Of a stretch of 64,000 nt of DNA, positions 9,441 to 18,495 are shown in pieces. How positions within the stretch are numbered: position 1 is the stretch's first letter; each line of letters starts with the position of its first letter. The stretch spans positions 124,001-188,000 of the forward strand of contig NZ_FOUJ01000005.1 in NCBI RefSeq assembly GCF_900114835.1. The letters are read 5' to 3'. The notes under the pieces were generated by a model. That model did no database searches. It was not told the DNA's origin and saw nothing but the letters and a program-made list of their open reading frames with translations. Source of the stretch: Methanolobus profundi. GTDB taxonomy: Archaea; Halobacteriota; Methanosarcinia; Methanosarcinales; Methanosarcinaceae. Made by a program: the position numbers and the translations under genes.

Positions 9441-10852
9441 GCGAACGCAATTATACTACTGTCAACCCCTGTATAATGTGCCAGCCAATTGGCAGTGTAA
9501 TGGCTTTCAAGGGAATAGAAGATTCAATGGTCCTTTTACATGGTTCTCAGGGCTGCAGTACCTACATGAGACTGCACCTTGCACATCATTTCAGAGAACC
9601 TGTGGATATCGGCTCAAGCTCACTCAGTGAGAAGGGAGCAGTTTACGGTGGAAGCGAGAACCTCAAGAAGGCACTCAAGAATCTAATATCACGTTATGAT
9701 CCAAAGGTCATCGGTGTTGCAACAACATGTCTCGCAGAGACCATTGGAGACGACATCAATCGTATCATTTCTGAGTTCAGAGACGAAGAAGGTGTTGGTG
9801 ACGAGAGAATAATCATTCCTGTACCAACTCCAAGTTATGAGGAAAGTCACAACAGTGGATATATAAAGGCTGTTGAGGCTATCGTTAAGACCTTTACATT
9901 GGATAATTCAAAGAAGGATATATTCAACAATAAGTTGAATGTCATTCTTTCAGAGAACATCTCACCTGAGGACACAAGGGAGCTCAAGCATATATTCAAC
10001 AGTATTGTAGGACACAATTCTTCCATACTGCTGCCTGATATATCTGAGACCTTTGATGCACCTATGACAGGTGACCTCCACAAGATACCACCTGGGGGGA
10101 CTACACACGCTGATATTGCAGACATGAAGAACAGTGCTGCATCTATTGGATTAGGTATTACCAATGACAACAAAGCGGTCAACTATCTTGAGCAGACGTT
10201 TGATATCCCTTCACAAAACCTGCCCCTCCCGATCGGACTTGAATACACTGACAAGGTACTGGCCGCATTATCCAATATATCCGGAGTAGAGATCCCGGAT
10301 GAATTCCAGAAGGAAAGAGGAAGGCTTATCGATGCCATGGTGGACTCTCACAAGTATGTGTATGGAACAAAGGTCGCTATCTATGGTGATCCCAACAATG
10401 TACTTGGAATGCTTTCACTGGTACTTGAGAACGGCATGCATCCTATACTTGTGGTTGCTTCAAGCAAGTCACCAAGATTTGCAGAGCACGCCATGGAGAG
10501 GGTCAAGCAGGTCAAGCCTGACTGTGATGTGACCATCCTTGAGGATGTTGACTTTGACACATTCAACGATGCTGTCCAGAAGGCAAAGCCTCAGATGCTC
10601 ATTGGAAACTCCAATGGAAAGTACATCGCAAAGGAAATGAATATACCATTGATCAGATTCGGGTTCCCGATACACGATCGTGTAGGTGCCCAGAGGCTTC
10701 TGACAATTGGTTACAAGGGAGCAATGCGCATGCTTGACAGGATAACCAACACTATCTTGGAAGTTGAGGATACTGAATTAGCTGCGAAATGGTCTGAACC
10801 GGAAAGCTATGTTCCGCTCGGCGAGAATAGCTTTCACTCCGCAGAAGCGTGA
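9437..10852 (+). CDS. nifN: Nitrogenase cofactor scaffold NifN
   Basis: A 471-residue NifK relative, the partner of NifE. It has NPCIMCQPIGSV, GSQGCSTYMRL and ATTCLAETIGDD. Translation is coupled to nifE through the ATGA overlap at 9437-9440. Last gene of the nif operon here: where Methanosarcina operons commonly continue with nifX, this one ends in a terminator and convergent genes. nifB and nifV are also not in the window and must be elsewhere. Confidence 0.94.
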   Translation: MSERNYTTVNPCIMCQPIGSVMAFKGIEDSMVLLHGSQGCSTYMRLHLAHHFREPVDIGSSSLSEKGAVYGGSENLKKALKNLISRYDPKVIGVATTCLAETIGDDINRIISEFRDEEGVGDERIIIPVPTPSYEESHNSGYIKAVEAIVKTFTLDNSKKDIFNNKLNVILSENISPEDTRELKHIFNSIVGHNSSILLPDISETFDAPMTGDLHKIPPGGTTHADIADMKNSAASIGLGITNDNKAVNYLEQTFDIPSQNLPLPIGLEYTDKVLAALSNISGVEIPDEFQKERGRLIDAMVDSHKYVYGTKVAIYGDPNNVLGMLSLVLENGMHPILVVASSKSPRFAEHAMERVKQVKPDCDVTILEDVDFDTFNDAVQKAKPQMLIGNSNGKYIAKEMNIPLIRFGFPIHDRVGAQRLLTIGYKGAMRMLDRITNTILEVEDTELAAKWSEPESYVPLGENSFHSAEA

Positions 10853-10881
10853 GGACGACGCAAAAAATATCTAAGTCATTG

Positions 10882-10940
10882 AAGCAGGATAGAAAAACGA
10901 ATACCATATCCTGCTTTGATTTCATCATTTTTTATTTCTA
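10882..10940. terminator. nif operon terminator, probably bidirectional
   Basis: AAGCAGGATA (10882-10891) pairs perfectly with TATCCTGCTT (10907-10916) around a 15-base loop, followed on the plus strand by T-rich sequence with a T6 run. On the minus strand the same stem is followed by ATATTTTTTGC, so it can also end the convergent surface-protein transcript. Confidence 0.65.
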
Positions 10941-10981
10941 TTCTTGATCCCTTACTGGTAAGTATCTTCTCTGATCAATGA

Positions 10982-11710
10982 TTATGCCTGAAGAGGAGAT
11001 TCAACATCGATCTCCTGGTCATAGTCGTAAATATTGACAGTGTTGTGTATTATGACAGGTGAGTTCATCCCCTGAACTTTCATCTGTATATCGATGTAAG
11101 TTTCAATGGAGACTATATAATAAGTATCTTCATCAATGAGATATCTCACGTAATAATCACGCAGTTGCTCCGTTCCCTGAAGATCAAGACCTACCTTGTC
11201 AGCTTCCTGCATCAGTGCTGTTTTATCGGGAATTGCTGTGAGCACTATGCCTCTGTCGGTCCTTTCCATACTGAGGTTGGTGGAATCTTCAATAAGGAAG
11301 TCATTCCGGGATAACTGGTCATTGCTTTCCCAGGTATCATCATCCAGTTTTCTGGATTCCCATGTACCATTGTCCTCTCTCATGTATGCTTTCTCATCAA
11401 CTACTATCATATTGATGGATTTTTCAGGTGAGAAAAAACTGATGTCCATCTCTTTGTCAGCATAACCAACGTAACCACTTCCGTTCAAAGGAGAAATTGT
11501 TTCCCCGAGAATTGTGATCTCATTGCTTATGTTGAACTTATATGATCCGATATCCTCTGATACATGTGTAATTCTTCCTGCAAGATCATATGGATCATTT
11601 ATCTCCCGGTACTCTGCATAATAATGAACACTGGACAATATCAAAATAGAAATAATAACAAGACCAGCATAAAGCTGCTTGTTACTACTTCCTTTTTCTT
11701 CTGCTGACAA
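10982..11710 (-). CDS. Membrane-anchored exported protein, partner of the giant surface protein
   Basis: A 242-residue protein with a short cytoplasmic start, one hydrophobic helix (about 13-30, LYAGLVIISILILSSV) and an outer domain rich in beta-type sequence. The repeated theme of testing a bound state (DISFFSPEKSINMIVVDEKAYM) and the conserved YYIVSIETYIDIQM end resemble lipoprotein-carrier (LolA/LppX-like) folds, but I cannot place it in a named family. The start is TTG at 11710, chosen because AAGGTGATC lies just upstream. It follows the giant gene by 37 bases on the same strand, so the two are likely one operon and may work together at the cell surface. Confidence 0.75.
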   Translation of the reverse strand: MSAEEKGSSNKQLYAGLVIISILILSSVHYYAEYREINDPYDLAGRITHVSEDIGSYKFNISNEITILGETISPLNGSGYVGYADKEMDISFFSPEKSINMIVVDEKAYMREDNGTWESRKLDDDTWESNDQLSRNDFLIEDSTNLSMERTDRGIVLTAIPDKTALMQEADKVGLDLQGTEQLRDYYVRYLIDEDTYYIVSIETYIDIQMKVQGMNSPVIIHNTVNIYDYDQEIDVESPLQA

Positions 11711-11747
11711 TCAGATCACCTTTGTGTACATAGATCAGATATTCCTA

Positions 11748-14700
11748 TTATTTGTTTTTCCGCAGAACTACAATACCAGCCAGCAGTGCTACTATACTAA
11801 TAGTAGGTATCCAGAATGAGGCAGATGAACCTGATGTATCTGATCTTCCCTCATCCGCAGGAACACTTCTTTCTTCATCATCTGATAACATCGGCGTATC
11901 TGTCTGAGTATCCACTGCTTCTTCGCTTGATACTTCTGATCCAAGGGGTGTATCGTCTTTCGAGTCAATAATGCCATCATTATCAGTGTCTGCGTTGAAA
12001 GGATCAGTGCCCATTCTTCTCTCTACGAAATCGAACAGGCCATCACGATCAGAATCAAGCGGGCTGTCATCATCGTTGCTGCCGTCTTCTGATACAGCGG
12101 ACTCAACTCTTACTTCTCCGGAAAGTCCGTAAGTACTGAAGTGAGATATGTTGGCCCACATGTAACCTTCGTATTCATTGCCATCAATGATATCGTTCTC
12201 GGTGTTTATTCCAAGTTCATAGACCCAGTCCATGTCAGTGCTCATCTTTTCCCACTGGCCGCTGGTCTCGTTGTACCAGACCATTGAAAGTGTGGATTCA
12301 TCAACGTCACCAGCATCGTTGCCATCAAGGTCTCCTGTTCTGTCAAGATCACGACCTGTATAATATATAACGATCAATGCACGCTGGATATTGTTGACAG
12401 TTCCGTTCATTACATTCTCACTGACATTGATATCGAGATACTTGACACCAAGATCCTCAGTGGATAATCCAAAGCTCAGGTTATGAGGAAGTTCATCCTC
12501 ATAATACCGGTTAATTTCCATTGAAGGTCTGACCGGTTCCTTGAGCTCGACCATCACATAAAGTCCCAGGTCGCTGATAGAATCTGCCTTGAACTGACTT
12601 ACCGTTGTCAGGTACTCCAGATCGGAACCTGTCTTGAACAGTTCAAGTACCTTGTAATGGTCATTTGCATATGGATGTGAGAGCATAACCACGGTCTGGT
12701 TATCTGACCAGACATCATATTCTACTGCAAATCTGTCATAGACCGACCTCTGCATTTCTGAAAGCTTATCCGGAGCTACAGAAGCAAGTATGTTCATGGT
12801 GATATTACCTGCTGTTGTATTGTCCGTTCCTGGCCTTCCAACGAACAGGATATTCTCTTTATCAGAATAATTACTGATATTCTCCGGATCGAAGACGGTT
12901 ACATTGGTGTACTTCTCAAGATCCTCTATAAGCTTAAGGGTATCTTCGTCTTCATCATAGCTTGCCCATATCCTTTCAACATTTGATACAAATGTATATG
13001 GATCCTCAGAATCATTCAAACCATTTCCATCCGTATCGCCATTATTAGGATCAGTACCGTTCATGATCTCGAACAGATCAGAAAGACCGTCACCATCAGT
13101 ATCGTTACTCCTTGGATCTGTCATGTTATCTATTTCCTGACCATCGAGAATACCGTCTCCGTCGGTATCGTTGAGGTACATGCTGGTATTATAGAAGATC
13201 TCGTAGCCATCAAGCAGTCCATCACCATCAATATCAGGATTGCATGCATGATCATTATCCCAACTAAATTCCTCACCATCTGGTATTAGGTCATCATCAG
13301 AATCTGCATCCGTCATACTTGTACAGCTTTCGAATTCCTCACCATCAGGAAGGCCGTCACCATCGGTATCGGCGCTGAGTGGATTTGTACCATAACGTAT
13401 TTCTTCCCAATCCATTAAGCCATCATCATCTGTATTACCATTCCATGGATCACAACCAAAGAGGATCTCGGCGCTATCGCTCAAATGGTCACGATCACTA
13501 TCATAGTTCAGAGGGTTTGTACCCAGACTTAGTTCCACAAGGTCGCTCAGACCGTCATCATCTGAATCAGTGTCCCTTGGATCGGTTGAATTACTGTACT
13601 CTGCCAGGTCACTCAAACCGTCATAGTCTGTGTCTTCATTTAGAGGTTCACTATCAACACGAACTGTGTAAGTACCCGACTCATTGGTAAAGGTCACATC
13701 CCATCCGGCAGTTTCAATCACATCCATCAGTCCCTCTCCATCAGTATCGGTACTGTTGGTAGGTGACATCGGGTTAAGGTTGTTCAGATATTCCGCCTCA
13801 TCTCCAAGGCCATCTCTGTCGCTATCGGGTGAGAGGGGATCAGAGTAGACCGTCATATTAAAAGTACTGCCTTCATAGTTGAAACTGATCTGCCATCCAC
13901 TGATCTCCAGATAATCTGACATGTTATCGTTGTCAGTATCGTAGGCTGACATGTTAGTGCCGTAGATAAGTTCCATCCTGTCATTCAGGCCATCTCCATC
14001 CTTATCGGACTTTGCAGGATCAGAGTCTATGGAATTCAGCTCAAAAGCATCGCTCAAACCATCTCCGTCTGCATCCCATGACCAGGGGTATGGGTCATCA
14101 CCGTTGGCAAGACCATCATGGTCATGATCCAGTGCATCTAGCTCGCTCCATCTTACAAAGCCATCTAAACTATTAGGAAGTACATCAAAGTAGATAGGGT
14201 CCATTACAGTGTAAGTTGATCCTGTTTCTTCCACTGTAGTATACTTGTAACCATTCCAGAAGTCCCATTCTATCTTACGGTCAGTGTATATTATTTTATA
14301 CTCTGCTGTGAAGTATAGTCTTAGAGGGAAATTAATGTAGGCAGTATCCGGTTCGATCCATGCAACAGTCTCATAGGTAGTGTTCTGCTGGTCAGGATAT
14401 ACATTTTGTACTGATACAGTATTGGTGTAGTCACCTTTGTCTGCCTGCCAGTAAGCAAATGGTGTCTGTGCGTTCCCCCAGTTACTGTTCTTGTAGTGAG
14501 GAACTATATAGCTATCCTGGACATTCTGCCAGGTACCATCTGATGTCCTCGTGATCGTTCCGTTAATATAACTCCTGAAAATGATCTGGTCTCCCAGGTC
14601 CAATCCGTTACTTTCGTTATCCCTGAGATCAAGTGATGTATTTATCATGCCTAATGAGCACTCAGTGTTCGGATAAGTCTGATGGAACTTACCAACAAGC

Positions 14701-16865
14701 CATGACACAAAGTCAGAGAAGCCTATTCCGAAGATTCCAAGGATAAAATCGGTCAGACCTATAAGTCCCATAATGACACCTCCAACAAGAGCAATTATCC
14801 ATCCTACTGTCGGTATTGCTGCACATGCCAGGAGAAGCACACCTATAGCAAGCATTGCAGAAGCATATAATATCATTATCGTAGCATAAACAGCACCCTG
14901 GAAAGTACCGGTATTTGACCAGCCCTCGCTCATGGCTATATTAAAGAAGCCCCACAATGCAAAGCCAACATCAAAGACAAATCCTGCTACCATGGTGATT
15001 ATACCTATCACCCCAAGTACCTCTCCCAGACCATTCAGTCCTTTGGCAATGCTACCGATCACACCAATGGTCTTGTTCAGTGACTGGCTGGTGGTCAGCA
15101 GTATTCCTAAGAACCCTTTTACTGTTTCAAGTACATATTTGGTGGCAAAGAAGGCCCGATAAGCTATTTCTGTTGTATTTGCAACAAGGTCCATGAATGC
15201 AAAACTGACAAAGATGATATTTCCTGCCCATGACTGGATGTCGTTGAGAATATCCATTGCCACTGGATATTCAAAGGACATAAGCGTTCCACCTATCTTT
15301 GTGACCTTTGATTCACCCACAGACCATACGAGTGACAAAGCCATGACGGATTGAAGGGAGTCTGCATCTATACTCACTTCATTACCCCAGTCCTCAAGTT
15401 CACCAAACATAGATTCTGAACCTACGCGGGAATTATCCGTGGTATTGTACCAGTTTGTCTGCAGTGTCTTTAAAGAAATAACGGGTTCATTGCTCATATC
15501 TACGAAAATATCATTGCCAACAATGTATGAACCTGATCCCATATCAGAAAGGTCAGATATTGTGAAATTATTCTGGATCGCAGATATCACAGGGAGTATG
15601 CGGTCATCAGGAAGTGAATCCAGGGCATCAGGTGTCATTTCAGTAGTAAGTGCCTGCAATCCGAGGTCCTGATGTTCAAAACTATCAATATCAGAGGATA
15701 TAGTAATATTATGGTCAGCGAGTTCCAGTGGCATATCCTGCACAGTTGACCGGTTATCTCTTAAGAATGAGTAGGCCATCATGAAATTGGTACCAATGCT
15801 CTGATTCAGGTTATCTGTATAGAAGATCCCAACATCGGTTCCATAGCTCTCTTCTACACTTAGACCTGTAAGAGTGAAATCTTCCCTGTATGTTATAAGG
15901 GTCGTGGATTCTGTACTAATTGTGTTATTAGTTTCATCCAGACTATCTGTTTTTGCCTGAACGAGCCACAAAAGACTTGCATTGATATTGACGTCAGTAG
16001 TACTTGACTCCGGATAGAACATCTTTCCTGCAAGTGCAGTTTCTCCACCGATGCCGTTTACCTGGAACAGTGGAACATATACTCTGTCACCGGAAACACC
16101 AAGACCATAATCATCAACATCTGACTGGTCCGGGATCTGGTCCATTGTGAGTTCAAGAAGAGGTACTATCGTCAGGTCCTCTGTAGAATCATCAAGGTCC
16201 TGCATGGTACTTTTATTATCAAAAGGCCAGTCCAGTTCCTGATAGGCAAGTCGGACATGACTGGAAGCTTGTGGAACAAGCTGGAAATCAATGTAAACAG
16301 GGTTCCCATTGGTAGTAATATCAAAATTAAAATGATCTAAACTGGTTGAACGTGCAAAAGGTGATGGGTCAACGTTGTCCTCTACGCCGTCATCATCGTT
16401 GTCAAAATCCCAGATGTTAGATATACCATCTGAGTCGATGTCAAGAGATAGGACATCTGTAACTTCAAAATTATCAGAAAGGCCATCATAGTTAGAATCC
16501 ATCTCAAGTGGATCAGAAAGGTAAACTACGGATTCATTATAATCATCGAGCTGGTCATGATCAGAATCTGTGTTACTAATATTTGTTCCAAGTATCGATT
16601 CAACGGCATCAGGTAATCCATCGCCGTCCGTATCAGTTGGATCGGTTGTTACATTTATAAGTTCAAGAACATCCAGGCCATTAGATGCAGGAGTTTGCAT
16701 TTTTATCTGGGAGACCATTGAAAGCGCTGCGATGGTATCCTGAGGAATATAAGTCTCATTTTCATTATTGAACAGATCTTCATTGCTGGCTGCAACAGCA
16801 GGATAGAATTGAGCTCCTAATAGAACTATAGCTACAAGTACTTGGAATAATATGTTTCTCTTAAT
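11748..16865 (-). CDS. Giant surface protein with thrombospondin-3-like Ca-binding repeats
   Basis: From the first in-frame ATG (16718) the protein is 1656 residues. The frame continues upstream without a stop and there encodes a clear signal peptide (KRNILFQVLVAIVLLGAQF, then YPAVAAS). No ATG, GTG or TTG lies ahead of it; ATT at 16865 follows GGTG by 5 bases and is the best start, giving about 1705 residues. In ATG-based numbering: DxDxDG-type repeats at about 25-130, a unique extracellular part, a hydrophobic Gly/Ala-rich stretch of several helices at about 490-680, a long array of about 15 repeats at about 855-1245, a folded part, two more repeats near 1556-1590, and a C-terminal membrane anchor (FWIPTISIVALLAGIVVL) with a KNK tail. 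The repeats are expected to bind calcium. The internal hydrophobic domain is odd for a surface protein. Function unknown. Confidence 0.85.
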   Translation of the reverse strand: MKRNILFQVLVAIVLLGAQFYPAVAASNEDLFNNENETYIPQDTIAALSMVSQIKMQTPASNGLDVLELINVTTDPTDTDGDGLPDAVESILGTNISNTDSDHDQLDDYNESVVYLSDPLEMDSNYDGLSDNFEVTDVLSLDIDSDGISNIWDFDNDDDGVEDNVDPSPFARSTSLDHFNFDITTNGNPVYIDFQLVPQASSHVRLAYQELDWPFDNKSTMQDLDDSTEDLTIVPLLELTMDQIPDQSDVDDYGLGVSGDRVYVPLFQVNGIGGETALAGKMFYPESSTTDVNINASLLWLVQAKTDSLDETNNTISTESTTLITYREDFTLTGLSVEESYGTDVGIFYTDNLNQSIGTNFMMAYSFLRDNRSTVQDMPLELADHNITISSDIDSFEHQDLGLQALTTEMTPDALDSLPDDRILPVISAIQNNFTISDLSDMGSGSYIVGNDIFVDMSNEPVISLKTLQTNWYNTTDNSRVGSESMFGELEDWGNEVSIDADSLQSVMALSLVWSVGESKVTKIGGTLMSFEYPVAMDILNDIQSWAGNIIFVSFAFMDLVANTTEIAYRAFFATKYVLETVKGFLGILLTTSQSLNKTIGVIGSIAKGLNGLGEVLGVIGIITMVAGFVFDVGFALWGFFNIAMSEGWSNTGTFQGAVYATIMILYASAMLAIGVLLLACAAIPTVGWIIALVGGVIMGLIGLTDFILGIFGIGFSDFVSWLVGKFHQTYPNTECSLGMINTSLDLRDNESNGLDLGDQIIFRSYINGTITRTSDGTWQNVQDSYIVPHYKNSNWGNAQTPFAYWQADKGDYTNTVSVQNVYPDQQNTTYETVAWIEPDTAYINFPLRLYFTAEYKIIYTDRKIEWDFWNGYKYTTVEETGSTYTVMDPIYFDVLPNSLDGFVRWSELDALDHDHDGLANGDDPYPWSWDADGDGLSDAFELNSIDSDPAKSDKDGDGLNDRMELIYGTNMSAYDTDNDNMSDYLEISGWQISFNYEGSTFNMTVYSDPLSPDSDRDGLGDEAEYLNNLNPMSPTNSTDTDGEGLMDVIETAGWDVTFTNESGTYTVRVDSEPLNEDTDYDGLSDLAEYSNSTDPRDTDSDDDGLSDLVELSLGTNPLNYDSDRDHLSDSAEILFGCDPWNGNTDDDGLMDWEEIRYGTNPLSADTDGDGLPDGEEFESCTSMTDADSDDDLIPDGEEFSWDNDHACNPDIDGDGLLDGYEIFYNTSMYLNDTDGDGILDGQEIDNMTDPRSNDTDGDGLSDLFEIMNGTDPNNGDTDGNGLNDSEDPYTFVSNVERIWASYDEDEDTLKLIEDLEKYTNVTVFDPENISNYSDKENILFVGRPGTDNTTAGNITMNILASVAPDKLSEMQRSVYDRFAVEYDVWSDNQTVVMLSHPYANDHYKVLELFKTGSDLEYLTTVSQFKADSISDLGLYVMVELKEPVRPSMEINRYYEDELPHNLSFGLSTEDLGVKYLDINVSENVMNGTVNNIQRALIVIYYTGRDLDRTGDLDGNDAGDVDESTLSMVWYNETSGQWEKMSTDMDWVYELGINTENDIIDGNEYEGYMWANISHFSTYGLSGEVRVESAVSEDGSNDDDSPLDSDRDGLFDFVERRMGTDPFNADTDNDGIIDSKDDTPLGSEVSSEEAVDTQTDTPMLSDDEERSVPADEGRSDTSGSSASFWIPTISIVALLAGIVVLRKNK

Positions 16866-16925
16866 TGCGACACCTTCTGAATATTAGAAGGAAGTCTACT
16901 ATATATGTGTTTTTATTTGAATTTA

Positions 16926-16945
16926 AAATAAAAAAGAGTGCCTGG
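16926..16945 (-). terminator. T-run after the nitroreductase gene
   Basis: Just after the minus-strand stop codon of the nitroreductase the transcript-sense strand reads CACTCTTTTTTATTTTA. A U-rich tract like this is sufficient for termination in archaea. No strong hairpin is visible. Confidence 0.4.
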
Positions 16946-16955
16946 TAAATGGTGG

Positions 16956-17537
16956 TTAATACACCCAGACCACCTCAGGTTCCTTTTTATCGGTCTCCCC
17001 AGGTTCCGTTACCGGATAGCCCATAACGATCGGTGCAACCACTCTGTAATCAGGAGTTATTCCAAGTTCTTCCAGTAACTCGGGATTATCCTGAATGAAA
17101 CAGGCTGTACCGATCCAGCAACTACCTATTCCCATGGAATGGGCTGCAAGCATCATATTCTCAGCACACAATGAACAATCAATGTCTGCAGTTACGCTTG
17201 CATTGTTACCAAGGACTATTATGAGGACCGGTGCATCGTAAAATATATGGAAGTCATCAGTTGAAAGTTTCTTCTTGAATTCGACCGCTGCATCATTGGT
17301 GGCCTCCTCAAGCATTGTAAGAAGACGTGGTTTACAATGATCTGACATCCTTTTCATCATTTCACGATTTTTTACCACAACAAAGAACCATGGCTGAATG
17401 TCAAAACCGGAAGGTGCGTGGATACCTGCATCAATAATTGTCTTGATGTCTTCGTCACTTACTTCCTTGTCAATATATTCCATGACACTTCTTCGTGTCT
17501 TTATATTTTCAATTACACTATTTTTTTCCACTCCCAT
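16956..17537 (-). CDS. Nitroreductase-family flavoprotein
   Basis: A 193-residue FMN-dependent nitroreductase-fold protein. The N-terminal IKTRRSVMEY matches the FMN-binding RRSxRxY motif, followed by IIDAGIHAPSGFDIQPWFFVVV (A-x-x-APSG-x-x-QPW), and GIGSCWIGTA near 125-135. These enzymes pass electrons from NAD(P)H or F420H2 to quinones, nitro compounds or thiol partners; the substrate cannot be told from sequence. Last gene of the redox operon, 11 bases after the FTR-like gene, with ribosome site GGGAGTGATT. Its place after Rieske, glutaredoxin and FTR-like genes suggests a role in the same electron chain. Confidence 0.88.
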   Translation of the reverse strand: MGVEKNSVIENIKTRRSVMEYIDKEVSDEDIKTIIDAGIHAPSGFDIQPWFFVVVKNREMMKRMSDHCKPRLLTMLEEATNDAAVEFKKKLSTDDFHIFYDAPVLIIVLGNNASVTADIDCSLCAENMMLAAHSMGIGSCWIGTACFIQDNPELLEELGITPDYRVVAPIVMGYPVTEPGETDKKEPEVVWVY

Positions 17538-17548
17538 GGAATCACTCC

Positions 17549-17890
17549 CTATTTCTTTGATTCGAGGAACTCTTGTAAAGATATCTGCATCAGGCTGTCA
17601 GGGTCATCAACATCCTTATGCACATACATGCCACACCAGCAACGCTTCATGGCATCATAGTGCTCTCTGTGGAAAGGGATACAGGGGCAGACAAGTTTCA
17701 TATCGTGTTCCCTTTCTCCTGTAAGACCCTGGCATGGACAGAATGGATTACCCTTTTCCTTTTCGATGTTAACTTCCTGTTCAAGAAGAAAATCAACCAG
17801 TTCTGTGTCAGGGCTGAACTTGTATCCCATAGGCTCGATGACCTTTGAGAACATAGTCCTGAGCTTCTCCTTTCTCTTTTCCATATCCAT
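17549..17890 (-). CDS. Ferredoxin:thioredoxin reductase catalytic-subunit-like protein
   Basis: A 113-residue protein with the full cysteine signature of the FTR catalytic (beta) chain: C51-P-C53, C68-P-C70 and C84-W-C86 (FCPCQGL, VCPCIPF, CWCGMY). In plants and cyanobacteria this chain holds a [4Fe-4S] cluster beside a disulfide and reduces thioredoxins in two one-electron steps; archaeal versions act without the variable alpha chain. The usual CHC of the third motif is CWC here, as in several archaeal members. The gene lies 6 bases after a glutaredoxin gene, its most likely protein partner in this operon. Confidence 0.9.
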   Translation of the reverse strand: MDMEKRKEKLRTMFSKVIEPMGYKFSPDTELVDFLLEQEVNIEKEKGNPFCPCQGLTGEREHDMKLVCPCIPFHREHYDAMKRCWCGMYVHKDVDDPDSLMQISLQEFLESKK

Positions 17891-17896
17891 TTTATA

Positions 17897-18145
17897 TCAC
17901 AGTCCTAGTAATTTTGCATACTTGTCCGGGTTGTACCCAACAACCACATCATCATTGACCTTCACGAACGGGAACGACATCTCAGAACCATGGGCAAGGC
18001 AATCTTCCCTAATGGCCTTTTTAGTGTCTCCGTCTGCTTTGTCATAATCAATATATTCGAATGGAATATCATGTTCCCTGAAGAACTTCTTAGCCCTCAT
18101 ACACCAGGGGCAGGTACTGAGGGTATACATAACTACTTTCTTCAT
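17897..18145 (-). CDS. Glutaredoxin / NrdH-like redoxin
   Basis: An 82-residue thioredoxin-fold redoxin with active site C12-P-W-C15 (LSTCPWCMRAKKF), a cis-proline region (MSFPFVKVNDDVVVGYN) and a C-terminal GYNPDKYAKLLGL helix. The start ATG overlaps the stop of the preceding Rieske gene (ATGA), and GGAGGTG precedes it. Methanogen redoxins of this kind are reduced by FTR-like or flavin reductases rather than by glutathione; the FTR-like gene directly downstream fits that. Confidence 0.92.
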   Translation of the reverse strand: MKKVVMYTLSTCPWCMRAKKFFREHDIPFEYIDYDKADGDTKKAIREDCLAHGSEMSFPFVKVNDDVVVGYNPDKYAKLLGL

Positions 18146-18495
18146 TCTCCGGCACCTCCCATATTTACAAACACATTTCCATCCTCGACCTTTGTCTGGT
18201 AGACAGGCACCTTTATCTCCTTTGCATTAAGGAACTCGCCATTTCGAATATCAAATTTCCAGTCATGGCATGGACATACTATCAAGTATTGTTCCAGGGT
18301 GCCTTTAGACAACGGACATTCCATATGAGGACACTTGTTGGACATCGCAAAAAAGACACCTTCCTTCTTAAGGAGCAAAACCTTGTTACCTTCCAGTAAC
18401 AATGCTGTCTTCTCACCCTCAGGAAGTTCATCTTCCTTAATTGCCATGATCCATTTGCTTTCTTGATCCATAAACACATTCCTGTTGTATATCAT
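18142..18495 (-). CDS. Rieske [2Fe-2S] protein (second of three)
   Basis: A small soluble Rieske ferredoxin. Cluster ligands are CPH and CPCH, 16 residues apart (KCPHMECPLSKG, VCPCHDWKF), with the extra cysteine pair HMEC and CPC that forms a disulfide in bc1/b6f-type Rieske proteins. The frame from ATG 18495 overlaps the previous stop (ATGA), giving 117 residues. Comparison with its two neighbours favours the downstream ATG at 18471 (MDQESKWIMAIKEDELPEG lines up with their starts), giving 109 residues. No signal peptide and no oxygenase partner nearby. Confidence 0.93.
   Translation of the reverse strand: MIYNRNVFMDQESKWIMAIKEDELPEGEKTALLLEGNKVLLLKKEGVFFAMSNKCPHMECPLSKGTLEQYLIVCPCHDWKFDIRNGEFLNAKEIKVPVYQTKVEDGNVFVNMGGAGE

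Noticed and set aside
16860-16890. GTG just before the giant protein's signal peptide
   Set aside because: The GTG in GGTGTCGCA is in another frame that hits a stop after 13 codons, so it cannot be the start unless there is a sequencing error.
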